NCBI GenBank assembly: GCA_900550365.1 | Contig: URRR01000012.1 | Span: 8,317-72,316, forward strand | From: an uncultured Prevotella sp. | Lineage (GTDB): Bacteria > Bacteroidota > Bacteroidia > Bacteroidales > Bacteroidaceae | Direction of reading: 5' to 3' | DNA length: 64,000 nt | The notes under the pieces: generated by a model | Seen by the model: only the letters and a program-made list of their open reading frames with translations | What the model was told of the DNA's origin: nothing | The model's database searches: none | Shown here: one piece after another, positions 23,938 through 32,121 of the stretch | How the letters are laid out: each line of letters begins with the position of its first letter | Numbering within the stretch: position 1 is the first letter of the stretch | Program-made: the position numbers and the translations under genes

Positions 23938-25050
23938 TTACATTTCAGCTTCTTTCATTCTTTCGGCATTTTCAGCTACGCTCAATGCGTCAATCATGTC
24001 CTTGATATTGCCGCCGAGAAATCCTTGGAGGTCATGGGTGGTATATCCTATCCTATGGTCAGTTACACGGCCTTGCTGGAAATTGTAGGTCCGTATCTTG
24101 GCGCTTCTGTCACCGGTAGACACAAGTGTTTTGCGCCTGTTGGCTATGTCGTCTACGTATTTCTGGTGCTCACGGTCATATATGAAAGTCCGTAGACGTG
24201 AAAGTGCGCGCTCTTTGTTCTTTGGCTGGTCACGTGTCTCGGTACATTCGATGAGTATTTCCTCAACCTCACCAGTGTTCGGATTCTTCCAAGGATAGCG
24301 CAGACGTACGCCTGACTCAACCTTGTTTACGTTCTGGCCTCCGGCTCCAGAGCTTCGGAACGTGTCCCATTTAATATCGCCTTCGTTTATGTTTACTTCA
24401 AACTTATCAGCTTCAGGCAGTACGGCTACTGTTGCGGCACTTGTGTGCATACGGCCCTGGGTCTCGGTTGCAGGCACACGCTGTACACGGTGAACGCCTG
24501 ATTCGTATTTCAGCGTGCCATACACATTGTCACCGCTTACGGCAAAGTCTATCTCCTTATATCCGCCTACGGCACCCTCACTGACGCTTGTTACAGAGAG
24601 AGTCCAGCCCATAGAGTCGCAGAATTTCTTGTACATCTGGAACAGGTCTCCGGCAAACAATGCAGCTTCGTCACCTCCAGTTCCGGCGCGTATTTCCATT
24701 TGCACGTTCTTTGCGTCCTCCGGGTCTTTGGGCACAAGTGCCATCTTTATTTCTTCTTCAATCTTCGGCTGAAGCTCCTCGTTGGTCTGCAGTTCCTCAC
24801 GTGCCATTTCCTTTAGGTCCGGGTCGCTTTCATTGGCAAGAATGTCTTTCGCTTCTTTTATTGAGTTAAGACAGTTGATATATCTTTTCCTTGCTTTCAT
24901 TATATCGTCCAGATCCTTGTATTCGCGTGTTAGGCGTACGTATCTTTCCTGGTCAGCGATTACCGACGGATCTGTTATCAGCGTGGATATTTCTTCATAC
25001 CGGCTTTCAAGGCCTTCAAGTTTTTCGAGTATACTATTGTTATCTGACAT
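23938..25050 (-). CDS. prfA: Peptide chain release factor 1
   Basis: RF1 releases finished peptides at UAA and UAG. The 370 residues include the stop-codon-reading loop RVQRVPATETQGRMHTSA, with the PAT tripeptide that marks RF1 against the SPF of RF2. The catalytic SSGAGGQNVNKVESGVRL has the GGQ motif near residue 240. The N-terminal helical domain and the C-terminal RTYNFQQGRVTDHRIGYT are standard. The gene starts 4 bp after the purM stop, so these are co-transcribed. Confidence 0.97.
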   Translation of the reverse strand: MSDNNSILEKLEGLESRYEEISTLITDPSVIADQERYVRLTREYKDLDDIMKARKRYINCLNSIKEAKDILANESDPDLKEMAREELQTNEELQPKIEEEIKMALVPKDPEDAKNVQMEIRAGTGGDEAALFAGDLFQMYKKFCDSMGWTLSVTSVSEGAVGGYKEIDFAVSGDNVYGTLKYESGVHRVQRVPATETQGRMHTSAATVAVLPEADKFEVNINEGDIKWDTFRSSGAGGQNVNKVESGVRLRYPWKNPNTGEVEEILIECTETRDQPKNKERALSRLRTFIYDREHQKYVDDIANRRKTLVSTGDRSAKIRTYNFQQGRVTDHRIGYTTHDLQGFLGGNIKDMIDALSVAENAERMKEAEM

Positions 25051-25054
25051 ATTT

Positions 25055-26224
25055 TTAATAATTAAATTCGCCGAACTCGGATTTAATTGTTAGACTCTTG
25101 ACTCCTTCCTCAATATGGCCTATCACCTGTGCGTCTATATTGAAGCTCTTGCTTATGGCGATTACCTTCTCAGCAATCTCTGGTTTGACGTATATTTCCA
25201 TTCGGTGTCCCATGTTGAACACTTTGTACATCTCCTGCCAGTCTGTTCCGCTTTGCTCCTTGATAATTCTGAACAGTGGCGGTACGGCGAACATATTATC
25301 CTTCACTACACGACAGTTGTCGCCAACGAAATGCAATACTTTGGTCTGTGCTCCGCCTGTGCAGTGTACCATGCCGTGTATCTCAGGACGAAGCTCATCA
25401 AGCATTTTCTTTATCACCGGAGCGTATGTGCGGGTAGGGGAGAGCACAAGCTGACCTACGTTTACCGGTACGTCAGGCAAAGTGTCGGTCAGTTTATAGT
25501 TCCCGCTGTAAACAAGTTCTTCAGGAACGGCATGATCATAGCTCTCCGGATATTTTTCGGCAATGTATTTTGCAAAGACATCGTGTCTGGCGCTTGTAAG
25601 TCCATTGCTGCCCATTCCTCCGTTATATGAGTGCTCATAAGTCGCCTGGCCGAATGAGGCAAGTCCTACAATGACATCACCCGGACGGATGTTGGCATTG
25701 TTGATTACGTCACTGCGTTTCATTCTGCATGTCACTGTTGAGTCAACAATGATAGTCCTGACAAGGTCGCCTACGTCTGCCGTCTCACCGCCGGTCGCGT
25801 ATATGCCAATACCCATGTCACGCATGGAGGCAAGCAACTCATCAGTGCCGTTAATGATGGCAGATATCACCTCGCCTGGAATAAGCATCTTATTGCGTCC
25901 GATAGTGCTTGAAACAAGAATGTTGTCAACTGCTCCTACGCACAAGAGGTCGTCCGTGTTCATAATTAGAGCATCCTGGGCTATACCTTTCCATACGCTC
26001 AGGTCACCGGTCTCTTTCCAGTATGTGTATGCCAGTGATGATTTTGTGCCTGCACCGTCAGCATGCATGATATTGCAATACTCCGGGTCTCCACCTAAGA
26101 TGTCGGGTGTTATCTTGCAAAAAGCCTGTGGAAATATTCCTTTGTCGATGTTCTTTATAGCGTTGTGAACATCCTCTTTTGCGGCAGATACGCCGCGCAT
26201 CATATAACGGTTATGTGAGTCCAT
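25055..26224 (-). CDS. purM: Phosphoribosylformylglycinamidine cyclo-ligase
   Basis: PurM converts FGAM to AIR with ATP, the fifth step of purine synthesis. The 389 residues are longer than the E. coli enzyme (about 345) and start RYMMRGVSAAKEDVHNAIKN, a form common in Bacteroidota. ATP-site elements include MHADGAGTKSSLAY and ALIMNTDDLLCVGA near residue 90. GIYATGGETADVGDLVRT near 145 and MVHCTGGAQTKVLHFVG near 285 are typical of the PurM/PurL fold. Because of the divergence from proteobacterial PurM, this is an identification by fold motifs and gene length. purC lies three genes upstream on the same strand. Confidence 0.9.
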   Translation of the reverse strand: MDSHNRYMMRGVSAAKEDVHNAIKNIDKGIFPQAFCKITPDILGGDPEYCNIMHADGAGTKSSLAYTYWKETGDLSVWKGIAQDALIMNTDDLLCVGAVDNILVSSTIGRNKMLIPGEVISAIINGTDELLASMRDMGIGIYATGGETADVGDLVRTIIVDSTVTCRMKRSDVINNANIRPGDVIVGLASFGQATYEHSYNGGMGSNGLTSARHDVFAKYIAEKYPESYDHAVPEELVYSGNYKLTDTLPDVPVNVGQLVLSPTRTYAPVIKKMLDELRPEIHGMVHCTGGAQTKVLHFVGDNCRVVKDNMFAVPPLFRIIKEQSGTDWQEMYKVFNMGHRMEIYVKPEIAEKVIAISKSFNIDAQVIGHIEEGVKSLTIKSEFGEFNY

Positions 26225-26307
26225 TGTTGTTATTTGGTTATTTGTGGTTTGTAGTTAAGCCTTTTCTATAACGCGGCTTAATGTATCTGACTTTGAGCTG
26301 CCTGTTC

Positions 26308-27054
26308 TTATTTATTTCCGTTCCAGAATTCCCAGCTTGCAAATGCCTGCAACAAAAGCATTTCCAAACCGTTTTTAACTATAGCACCTTTGGCTGCGCC
26401 TTTTTTCATGAACAAGGTCTGGTCGGGGTTATACAGAAGGTCATAAAGCAGGTTCTTGCTGTCCATGGCGTCGTATGGCAGCAAGGGGCACTCGTCTATG
26501 TGCGGATACATGCCACATGGAGTACAATTTACAATAACATTATACTCTTTTATTATTTCAGGTGTAATCTTATCGTATTGTATTGTGCCGGGGCGTTCAA
26601 ACCTGCTGACAAATACAGTTTCAAGACCTAATGATTTAAGACCATAATTGATAGCTTTGGAAGCGCCTCCTGTTCCTAATATCAGGGCTTTTTTGTGGAA
26701 GCGTTCAAGCAATGGTTCGATGCTCTTTGTAAAGCCGATAACGTCACTATTGTATCCTTTCAGTCTTATTTCGTTGCCTTTATGTTCCACACGGATAACG
26801 TTTACGGCACCGATAGCCCGTGCTTCCGGGCTTACAGTATCAAGGTAGCTTATGACCTTTTCCTTGTAAGGTATTGTCACATTCAGTCCTTTTAGTTCAG
26901 GATTGAGAGCCAGTACTTCAGGCAATGATTCGATAGTAGGAATCTCAAAATTAATGTATTCCGCGTCAATGTTCTCGTTTTTGAACTTCTCGTTAAAGTA
27001 GTTCTTTGAAAATGAATGTCCGAGGGGATACCCTATCAGTCCGTATTTATCCAT
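26308..27054 (-). CDS. aroE: Shikimate dehydrogenase
   Basis: AroE reduces 3-dehydroshikimate to shikimate with NADPH in aromatic amino-acid synthesis. The 248 residues are short for the family (about 270). The substrate site is complete: YPLGHSFSKNYFNEKF near residue 8 (the SxS pair), GLNVTIPYKEKVISYLD with the catalytic Lys near residue 66, and GYNSDVIGF. The NADP loop is ILGTGGASKAINYGLKSLG near residue 126, and the C-terminus has LLYDLLYNPDQTLF. The gene lies between purM and menG on the minus strand. Confidence 0.94.
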   Translation of the reverse strand: MDKYGLIGYPLGHSFSKNYFNEKFKNENIDAEYINFEIPTIESLPEVLALNPELKGLNVTIPYKEKVISYLDTVSPEARAIGAVNVIRVEHKGNEIRLKGYNSDVIGFTKSIEPLLERFHKKALILGTGGASKAINYGLKSLGLETVFVSRFERPGTIQYDKITPEIIKEYNVIVNCTPCGMYPHIDECPLLPYDAMDSKNLLYDLLYNPDQTLFMKKGAAKGAIVKNGLEMLLLQAFASWEFWNGNK

Positions 27055-27063
27055 AATAATATA

Positions 27064-27801
27064 TTATTTAATGGCGAAATAACAAGTACAAATGCCGAAT
27101 GTAAGACGTCTGAATTTAGCTTCAGAGAAGCCGGCTTTCTTAAATATCTTAACCATTTCCTCTCCCTGTGGAAATGATTCAATAGTGTTAATCAGATATT
27201 TGTAGGCATTCCGGTCTCTTGAAATAAGTTTTCCGTATAACGGAAGGAGTGAATGTGAGTATATCCAGAATAGCTGTTTCATTGGGAAATGTATAGGTCT
27301 GCTAAGTTCAAGGATGCTTAATTGTCCGCCTTTTTTCAGCACACGGTACATTTCTTTAAGACAAACGTCAAGATTCTGGAAATTTCTTATTCCGAAAGCA
27401 GTTGTTATGGCATCGAAACTTTCGTTTTTGTATGTAAGATGTTCGCAGTCCTCTTTCTCAAATGTTATAATCCCGCTAAGTCCTTCTTTTTCCACCTTGG
27501 CTCTGCCGACACGCATCATGCCATCAGAGATGTCAACGCCAGTGACTTTGTGTGGTCGTAGCTTTTTGGCCGACATAATGGCAAAGTCACCCGTGCCTGT
27601 GGCAATATCCAGGATATATGACGGTTTGTATGGCTTCAGTTGCCTTATTGCCGTGTTCCTCCAAAGGTAGTCAATGCCGAAGGAAAGCCGATGGTTGAGC
27701 ACATCATAAGTCTTGGCAATGTTGTCAAACATCGTCTCAACCTGTTTGCTCTTTTCCTCTCCGTTGCCATACGGAGTTATACGTTCCTGCTTGTAAGACA
27801 T
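27064..27801 (-). CDS. menG: Demethylmenaquinone methyltransferase (MenG/UbiE)
   Basis: The enzyme methylates demethylmenaquinone to menaquinone with SAM, the last step of the quinone pathway used by anaerobic Bacteroidales. The 245 residues have the UbiE signature: MFDNIAKTYDVLNHRLSFG, the SAM loop ILDIATGTGDFAIMSAK, the motif VTGVDISDGMMRVG, FDAITTAFGIRNFQNLD and LSILELSRP. The gene is 9 bp upstream of aroE in transcription order. The 102-bp gap to purC holds a possible weak hairpin, GAACAAGAAGA at 27832 with its complement at 27883, with a 40-nt loop. Confidence 0.94.
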   Translation of the reverse strand: MSYKQERITPYGNGEEKSKQVETMFDNIAKTYDVLNHRLSFGIDYLWRNTAIRQLKPYKPSYILDIATGTGDFAIMSAKKLRPHKVTGVDISDGMMRVGRAKVEKEGLSGIITFEKEDCEHLTYKNESFDAITTAFGIRNFQNLDVCLKEMYRVLKKGGQLSILELSRPIHFPMKQLFWIYSHSLLPLYGKLISRDRNAYKYLINTIESFPQGEEMVKIFKKAGFSEAKFRRLTFGICTCYFAIK

Positions 27802-27903
27802 CTTTTATTGTGAAAAAGGCCATTTAAGTATGAACAAGAAGATAAGCCCGTGACCGTTATCTTTTTTGTCACTTAAAGCCTGTCTTCTTGTTCTTCTGTC
27901 TGT

Positions 27904-28869
27904 TTATTGGTTGTTTGTTCTATTATAGCTTTCCAGATATTCCTTTACATTCTTTTCAATACGTGCTGCAATGTCGCCTTCTTCAGCAGCTTTATCAAAC
28001 TTATCACCTGTGATATGCTCGAACAGCTCAATGTAACGCTCGCTTACGCTTTCGGCGTATTCGTCTGTTATCTCTGGCATAACCTGTCCCGGCTCGTTCA
28101 TGAAGTTATGTTCGATGAGCCATTGACGTACAAATTCCTTTGACAACTGACGCTGGGGCTCGCCTTTCTCAAACTTCTCTTCATATCCGTCAGCATAGAA
28201 ATAGCGGCTGCTGTCCGGCGTGTGAACTTCATCAATGAGGTAAACTTTACCGTCACGTTTGCCGAATTCATATTTTGTATCAACAAGAATCAGACCATGC
28301 TTAGCGGCAATCTCCTGTCCACGTGCAAAGATTTTGCGGGTATAATCTTCCATTACTTCATAGTCTTCTTTGCTGACGATTCCCTGTGCTATGATTTCTT
28401 CTTTTGAAATGTTCATGTCATGTCCCTCGTCGGCCTTTGTCGTAGGTGTGATGATTGGTTCGGGGAAGCGCTGGTTCTCTTTCATCCCGTCGGGCAGTTT
28501 CACACCACATAGCTCGCGGCATCCCTTTTGATATTCGCGCCAGGCAGAGCCTGTGAGGATTGAACGGATAATCATCTCAACGCGGAAACCTTCACACTTG
28601 AGTCCGACTGTTACCATGGGGTCAGGAGTGGCCAGCTTCCAGTTAGGACAGATGTCTTTCGTCTGGTCAAGAAATTTTGATGCTATCTGGTTGAGAACCT
28701 GGCCTTTGAACGGGATACCCTTAGGCAGGATTACGTCAAAAGCTGAAATTCTGTCGGTTGCAACCATGACGATAATGTCGTCGTTGATGTTGTAAACATC
28801 GCGTACTTTTCCGTGATATACGCTCTTTTGTCCATCAAAATGGAAGTCTGTTCTTGTTAACGCTTTCAT
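27904..28869 (-). CDS. purC: SAICAR synthetase
   Basis: PurC joins aspartate to CAIR with ATP in purine synthesis. The 321-residue length fits the longer, eukaryote-like SAICAR synthetase class. Motifs seen are YHGKVRDVYNINDDIIVMVATD (in part: YHGKVRDVYNI), the SAFDVILPKGIPFKG substrate loop, EMIIRSILTGSAWREY and LILVDTKYEFGKRDG with the metal-binding EVHTPDSSRYF. It is the second gene of the phoH-led minus-strand run. Confidence 0.95.
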   Translation of the reverse strand: MKALTRTDFHFDGQKSVYHGKVRDVYNINDDIIVMVATDRISAFDVILPKGIPFKGQVLNQIASKFLDQTKDICPNWKLATPDPMVTVGLKCEGFRVEMIIRSILTGSAWREYQKGCRELCGVKLPDGMKENQRFPEPIITPTTKADEGHDMNISKEEIIAQGIVSKEDYEVMEDYTRKIFARGQEIAAKHGLILVDTKYEFGKRDGKVYLIDEVHTPDSSRYFYADGYEEKFEKGEPQRQLSKEFVRQWLIEHNFMNEPGQVMPEITDEYAESVSERYIELFEHITGDKFDKAAEEGDIAARIEKNVKEYLESYNRTNNQ

Positions 28870-28956
28870 TGTCTTTTATTTATTAGTTAGCGGTTTGTGT
28901 GCAGCTCTGTCGGCAAAGATTTTGTTACGTGCCATACTTCACCATACTTTACTTTA

Positions 28957-29970
28957 TTACACGTTCTCCCGTTTACTTATTGTCTTGTCAGTCTGTATCC
29001 CGTATTGTTCTTTATTGTCTGATGTCCTGTCGGCATGCTCGTAAGCGTGTACTATGCGAGTTACGAGCTTGTGTCTTACAATGTCTTTTTCTTTCATATG
29101 GATAAAAGATATGCCTTCAACGTTTCCCAGTACCTTGACAGCTTCCTTTAATCCGCTCAAAGTTCCGTGTGGCAGATCAATCTGGGTAAGGTCGCCTGTT
29201 ATAATCATTTTCGTGTTCCAGCCCATTCTTGTAAGGAACATCCTTATCTGTGCGGATGTTGTATTTTGTGCCTCGTCAAGTATTACTACCGCGTCGCTTA
29301 GTGTCCGGCCACGCATGAATGCCAGAGGGGCAATCTGTATTACATGCTTTTCCATCATGTCATGTAGCTTGACAGCCGGAATCATGTCTTCCAAGGCATC
29401 ATAAAGCGGTTGCAGATACGGATCTATTTTCTCTTTCATATCTCCGGGGAGAAATCCGAGCTTTTCACCTGCTTCAACAGCTGGTCGGCTTAAGATTATT
29501 TTCTTGGCCGTTTTCTCTTTTAAGGCTTTCACAGCCAGCGCGATGCTCAGATATGTCTTTCCTGTACCTGCCGGGCCAATGGCAAATATCATGTCGTTGG
29601 TCTCGTAAGCGTCGATGAGTTTCTGCTGGTTTTCGCTTCGGCTTTTAATCGGCTTACCCGATATGTTGTAGACAATTACGTCCTTTGCCGTATCATCTTT
29701 GGTCTTTCTTCCTTTTATTATGTCAATAATGTTCTCTTCATTGATAGAGTTGTATTTTAGCACATGTAATCGTATTTTCTCAAGATTTTCTTCAAATGAA
29801 GCCATTTGCTCTTCATCGCCGAGTACGCGTACAACGTTGTCGCGGGCTACTATTCTGAGCTTAGGATATAATGCCTTGATAATTTGCAGATGTGAATTGT
29901 TAACCCCGTAAAGCACAACGGGGTCAATATCTTCAAGTACGATATGCTTTTCTATCAATTTTGCCGACAA
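28957..29970 (-). CDS. phoH: PhoH-like ATPase
   Basis: This 337-residue cytoplasmic P-loop protein belongs to the PhoH (YbeZ) family, linked in other bacteria to ribosome maturation and RNA processing together with YbeY. The N-terminal 100 residues are KH-like (LYGVNNSHLQIIKALYPKL). Walker A is AIGPAGTGKTYLSIALAV near residue 130. Walker B is DAVVILDEAQNTTSAQ near 232, and sensor motifs MIITGDLTQIDLPHG follow. ybeY is not next to it. A -7 element (TAAATTTG, 29992-29985 on the minus strand) lies 15 bp upstream, which again implies a very short leader. Confidence 0.94.
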   Translation of the reverse strand: MSAKLIEKHIVLEDIDPVVLYGVNNSHLQIIKALYPKLRIVARDNVVRVLGDEEQMASFEENLEKIRLHVLKYNSINEENIIDIIKGRKTKDDTAKDVIVYNISGKPIKSRSENQQKLIDAYETNDMIFAIGPAGTGKTYLSIALAVKALKEKTAKKIILSRPAVEAGEKLGFLPGDMKEKIDPYLQPLYDALEDMIPAVKLHDMMEKHVIQIAPLAFMRGRTLSDAVVILDEAQNTTSAQIRMFLTRMGWNTKMIITGDLTQIDLPHGTLSGLKEAVKVLGNVEGISFIHMKEKDIVRHKLVTRIVHAYEHADRTSDNKEQYGIQTDKTISKRENV

Positions 29971-29984
29971 TTAAAATTATTGTG

Positions 29985-29992
29985 CAAATTTA
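29985..29992 (-). promoter_or_regulatory. -7 element for phoH
   Basis: The minus strand reads TAAATTTG, matching TAnnTTTG. A start near 29979 leaves about 9 nt of leader. No -33 element is evident. Confidence 0.55.
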
Positions 29993-30112
29993 CTGAAAAT
30001 TTTTAATATCACGTTCTTTTTCCTTTTCTTTTTTATCTCATGAATAATTCTCGTCTTTTATCTTTTAATTCATGTAAATAAGCTCTTCATTTTTACAAAA
30101 GCCATTTTTTGT

Positions 30113-30143
30113 TTTGATATTCCGCTTGTTTGCATTATTTTTG
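30113..30143 (+). promoter_or_regulatory. Promoter of the two peptidase-like genes at 30179-32034
   Basis: TTTG at 30113-30116, 19 bp, then TATTTTTG at 30136-30143, a full match. The start near 30149 gives a leader of about 30 nt. Confidence 0.83.
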
Positions 30144-30178
30144 CATGGTTTTTTATAAGATTATATACAGATTCTGGT

Positions 30179-31156
30179 ATGTTAAGGTTACGTATTTTAA
30201 TGGTTATATGTGCGTTGTGCGGACTTTGTTCTGCCGGCGCAGCAGTCACAGTAGAGAATGTTTTTTCCTTGCATTTTGTTGATTCGGTTGAAGCTGGCAG
30301 ATTGCTTGCTGTTCACGACAAGTATATTGACAGTTGGGGGCGTTTTGATATAGAGGCCCGTGCCGGACAGGAAGGTGCTACGCGCGATGACTTTTTGGAG
30401 CGGATAAAAAGTTGTACGCGTAATTTTTCTGAAGCGGACAAGGACTCCCTTGTTAAAGCTTTCAGTTTTATTGACGAGCGTCTGTCTGCCGCAAATATGT
30501 TATTGCCCTTGCCTGAAGAGTTTGTTCTTGTCAAGACTACAATGGAAGAGGAGGGAGGAGCTGGTGCCTATACCCGTGGTGACATTATATGTATTGGCGA
30601 ATATGTGCTTAGGAAAGCAAATGTAAGGCAGCTTGCAACTCTTGTTGCACATGAGGTCTTTCATGTGCTGACACGTGATAATCCGGAGTTTAGAAAAGCA
30701 ATGTATTCAGTTATCGGCTTTAATGTCCTTGACAATGAAATCAGTTTTGCGCAGGATGTTATCGACAGACGGATCTCCAATCCTGATGTCAACCGGTATG
30801 ACAGTTATGCATGGCTGACCGTTGACGGTAAAAAAGACCGCTACACAATGGTAATATATTCAGACCGTGACTATTCAGGCGGTTCTTTCTTTAATTATAT
30901 AAAGATAGGTCTTATACCGCTTGACGATAGCTTTAATCCTGTTGTGCGTGACGGTAAAACCGTTATTGTCCCGCTCGACAAGGCTTCAGACTTTTATGAT
31001 AAGGTAGGGCGTAATACCGGTTATGTGATAAATCCGGAGGAGTGCCTCGCTGATAATTTTTCAATAGCTGTGTGTGGTACGGATAAGGAGTTACCTGATC
31101 CGAAGATAACTGAACGTATAATATCACTCCTCCGTTCAAGCAAATTCAGTAAATGA
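30179..31156 (+). CDS. Secreted HExxH metalloprotease-like protein
   Basis: The 325-residue protein has a signal peptide (ILMVICALCGLCSAGAAV). Near residue 160 it has TLVAHEVFHVLTRDNPEF, a clear HExxH zinc motif after a hydrophobic strand. A possible third ligand is a Glu of NPEECLADNFSIAV near residue 288, the pattern ExxxD found downstream in gluzincins. I do not recognise a named family. Its stop overlaps the start of the DUF5715 gene in ATGATG, so the two are translationally coupled, and both look like envelope peptidases. The role could be cell-wall or protein turnover; this is inference. Confidence 0.72.
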   Translation: MLRLRILMVICALCGLCSAGAAVTVENVFSLHFVDSVEAGRLLAVHDKYIDSWGRFDIEARAGQEGATRDDFLERIKSCTRNFSEADKDSLVKAFSFIDERLSAANMLLPLPEEFVLVKTTMEEEGGAGAYTRGDIICIGEYVLRKANVRQLATLVAHEVFHVLTRDNPEFRKAMYSVIGFNVLDNEISFAQDVIDRRISNPDVNRYDSYAWLTVDGKKDRYTMVIYSDRDYSGGSFFNYIKIGLIPLDDSFNPVVRDGKTVIVPLDKASDFYDKVGRNTGYVINPEECLADNFSIAVCGTDKELPDPKITERIISLLRSSKFSK

Positions 31157-32034
31157 TGTTTAATTATAATGACATATTGTGGTGGAAGACACGTCTTTCG
31201 TCATTCCGCATACGCGGCAAAAAGAACAAGTTCCTGGCTACATTTTCAGCCATTGTTGTCGTTCTTGCATTGGTGCGGCTGATATTCCCTTCGGTTGCAA
31301 AAGACAAGTCTGAGCCTGTTGTTGAGGTTAAGGCTACAGCTGAGCCTGTAAATGCCGGCAAGCCAGACACGGTGAAGTCACTTTCTCCGGCTGTAGTGCG
31401 GCCTGTAATAGCGGCTTCGGGTTTTCCTTTACCTTCTTTTTATGACGATAAAGGTAATACTGTGAAGCATCGAATAAACAGTGTTCCGGGGTTCAGCCGC
31501 ACATTCCCTGATAACAATGACGTACAGCTTATTGCGGCAAATCAGAACGGCGTGAAGCCTGTTGATGACCGTAAAGATGCTGAGAACCGCAAGAAGGAGC
31601 TTGTGTTCGTAGGAGCAAGTCCTTATTATCATGTTGACCCGTTGCGCAGCAGCATTCCCTATCTTGTGCCACGGGCAGCCGTTTTACTTAATGACATTGG
31701 CCGTGCGTATTATGACAGTCTGCAAATAAAGGGTATTCCTTTGCATCAGATAATTGTGACAAGCGTTCTGCGTTCGCGTGCCGACGTAAAAAAATTAAGG
31801 CAGCATAATGGCAATGCCACTGAAAACTCGTGCCACATGTACGGCACAACCTTTGACATTTGCTACAATCGTTACAAGACTGTAAGCCCTTCAGCAGATG
31901 AACCGCGCCGCGCCGTGCGTAACGACACCCTGAAATGGGTGCTCAGCGAAGTGCTGCGTGACATGCGTGAGAACAAACGTTGCTATATAAAATATGAAGT
32001 GAAGCAAGGATGCTTCCACATTACGGTAAGGTGA
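31153..32034 (+). CDS. DUF5715 family protein, probable LAS-type peptidoglycan peptidase
   Basis: The 293-residue protein has one N-terminal membrane segment (FLATFSAIVVVLALVRLIFP, residues 28-47) and a Pro/Ala-rich stalk. The C-terminal domain carries IIVTSVLRSRADVKKLR, then NSCHMYGTTFDICYNRY. This fits the SxHxxGxxxD zinc motif of the M15/VanY LAS peptidases. A last motif, VKQGCFHITVR, would supply the final His ligand. This reads as an anchored periplasmic D,D- or L,D-type peptidase. I recall the family name DUF5715; the peptidase assignment is from motifs. It is coupled to the HExxH gene and ends just before the heptamer hairpin. Confidence 0.78.
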   Translation: MMFNYNDILWWKTRLSSFRIRGKKNKFLATFSAIVVVLALVRLIFPSVAKDKSEPVVEVKATAEPVNAGKPDTVKSLSPAVVRPVIAASGFPLPSFYDDKGNTVKHRINSVPGFSRTFPDNNDVQLIAANQNGVKPVDDRKDAENRKKELVFVGASPYYHVDPLRSSIPYLVPRAAVLLNDIGRAYYDSLQIKGIPLHQIIVTSVLRSRADVKKLRQHNGNATENSCHMYGTTFDICYNRYKTVSPSADEPRRAVRNDTLKWVLSEVLRDMRENKRCYIKYEVKQGCFHITVR

Positions 32035-32040
32035 AATGTA

Positions 32041-32121
32041 ATTAAGAGTTAAGAATTAAGAGTTAAGAAAACTTGCAAACGACAATGGCTTTTTCTTAAC
32101 TCTTAATTCTTAACTCTTAAT
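32041..32121. repeat. Heptamer inverted repeat, bidirectional terminator
   Basis: Four heptamers ATTAAGA/GTTAAGA (32041-32068) and their exact inverse (32094-32121) form a perfect stem of about 30 bp around a 21-nt loop. It fills the gap between the converging DUF5715 and clpC genes and touches the clpC stop codon. T runs on both strands suit a two-way terminator. Confidence 0.92.

Noticed and set aside
26255..26281. TTAAGCC/GGCTTAA hairpin between purM and aroE
   Set aside because: The 7-bp stem has a 13-nt loop and no T run, and the genes look co-transcribed; it may be chance.
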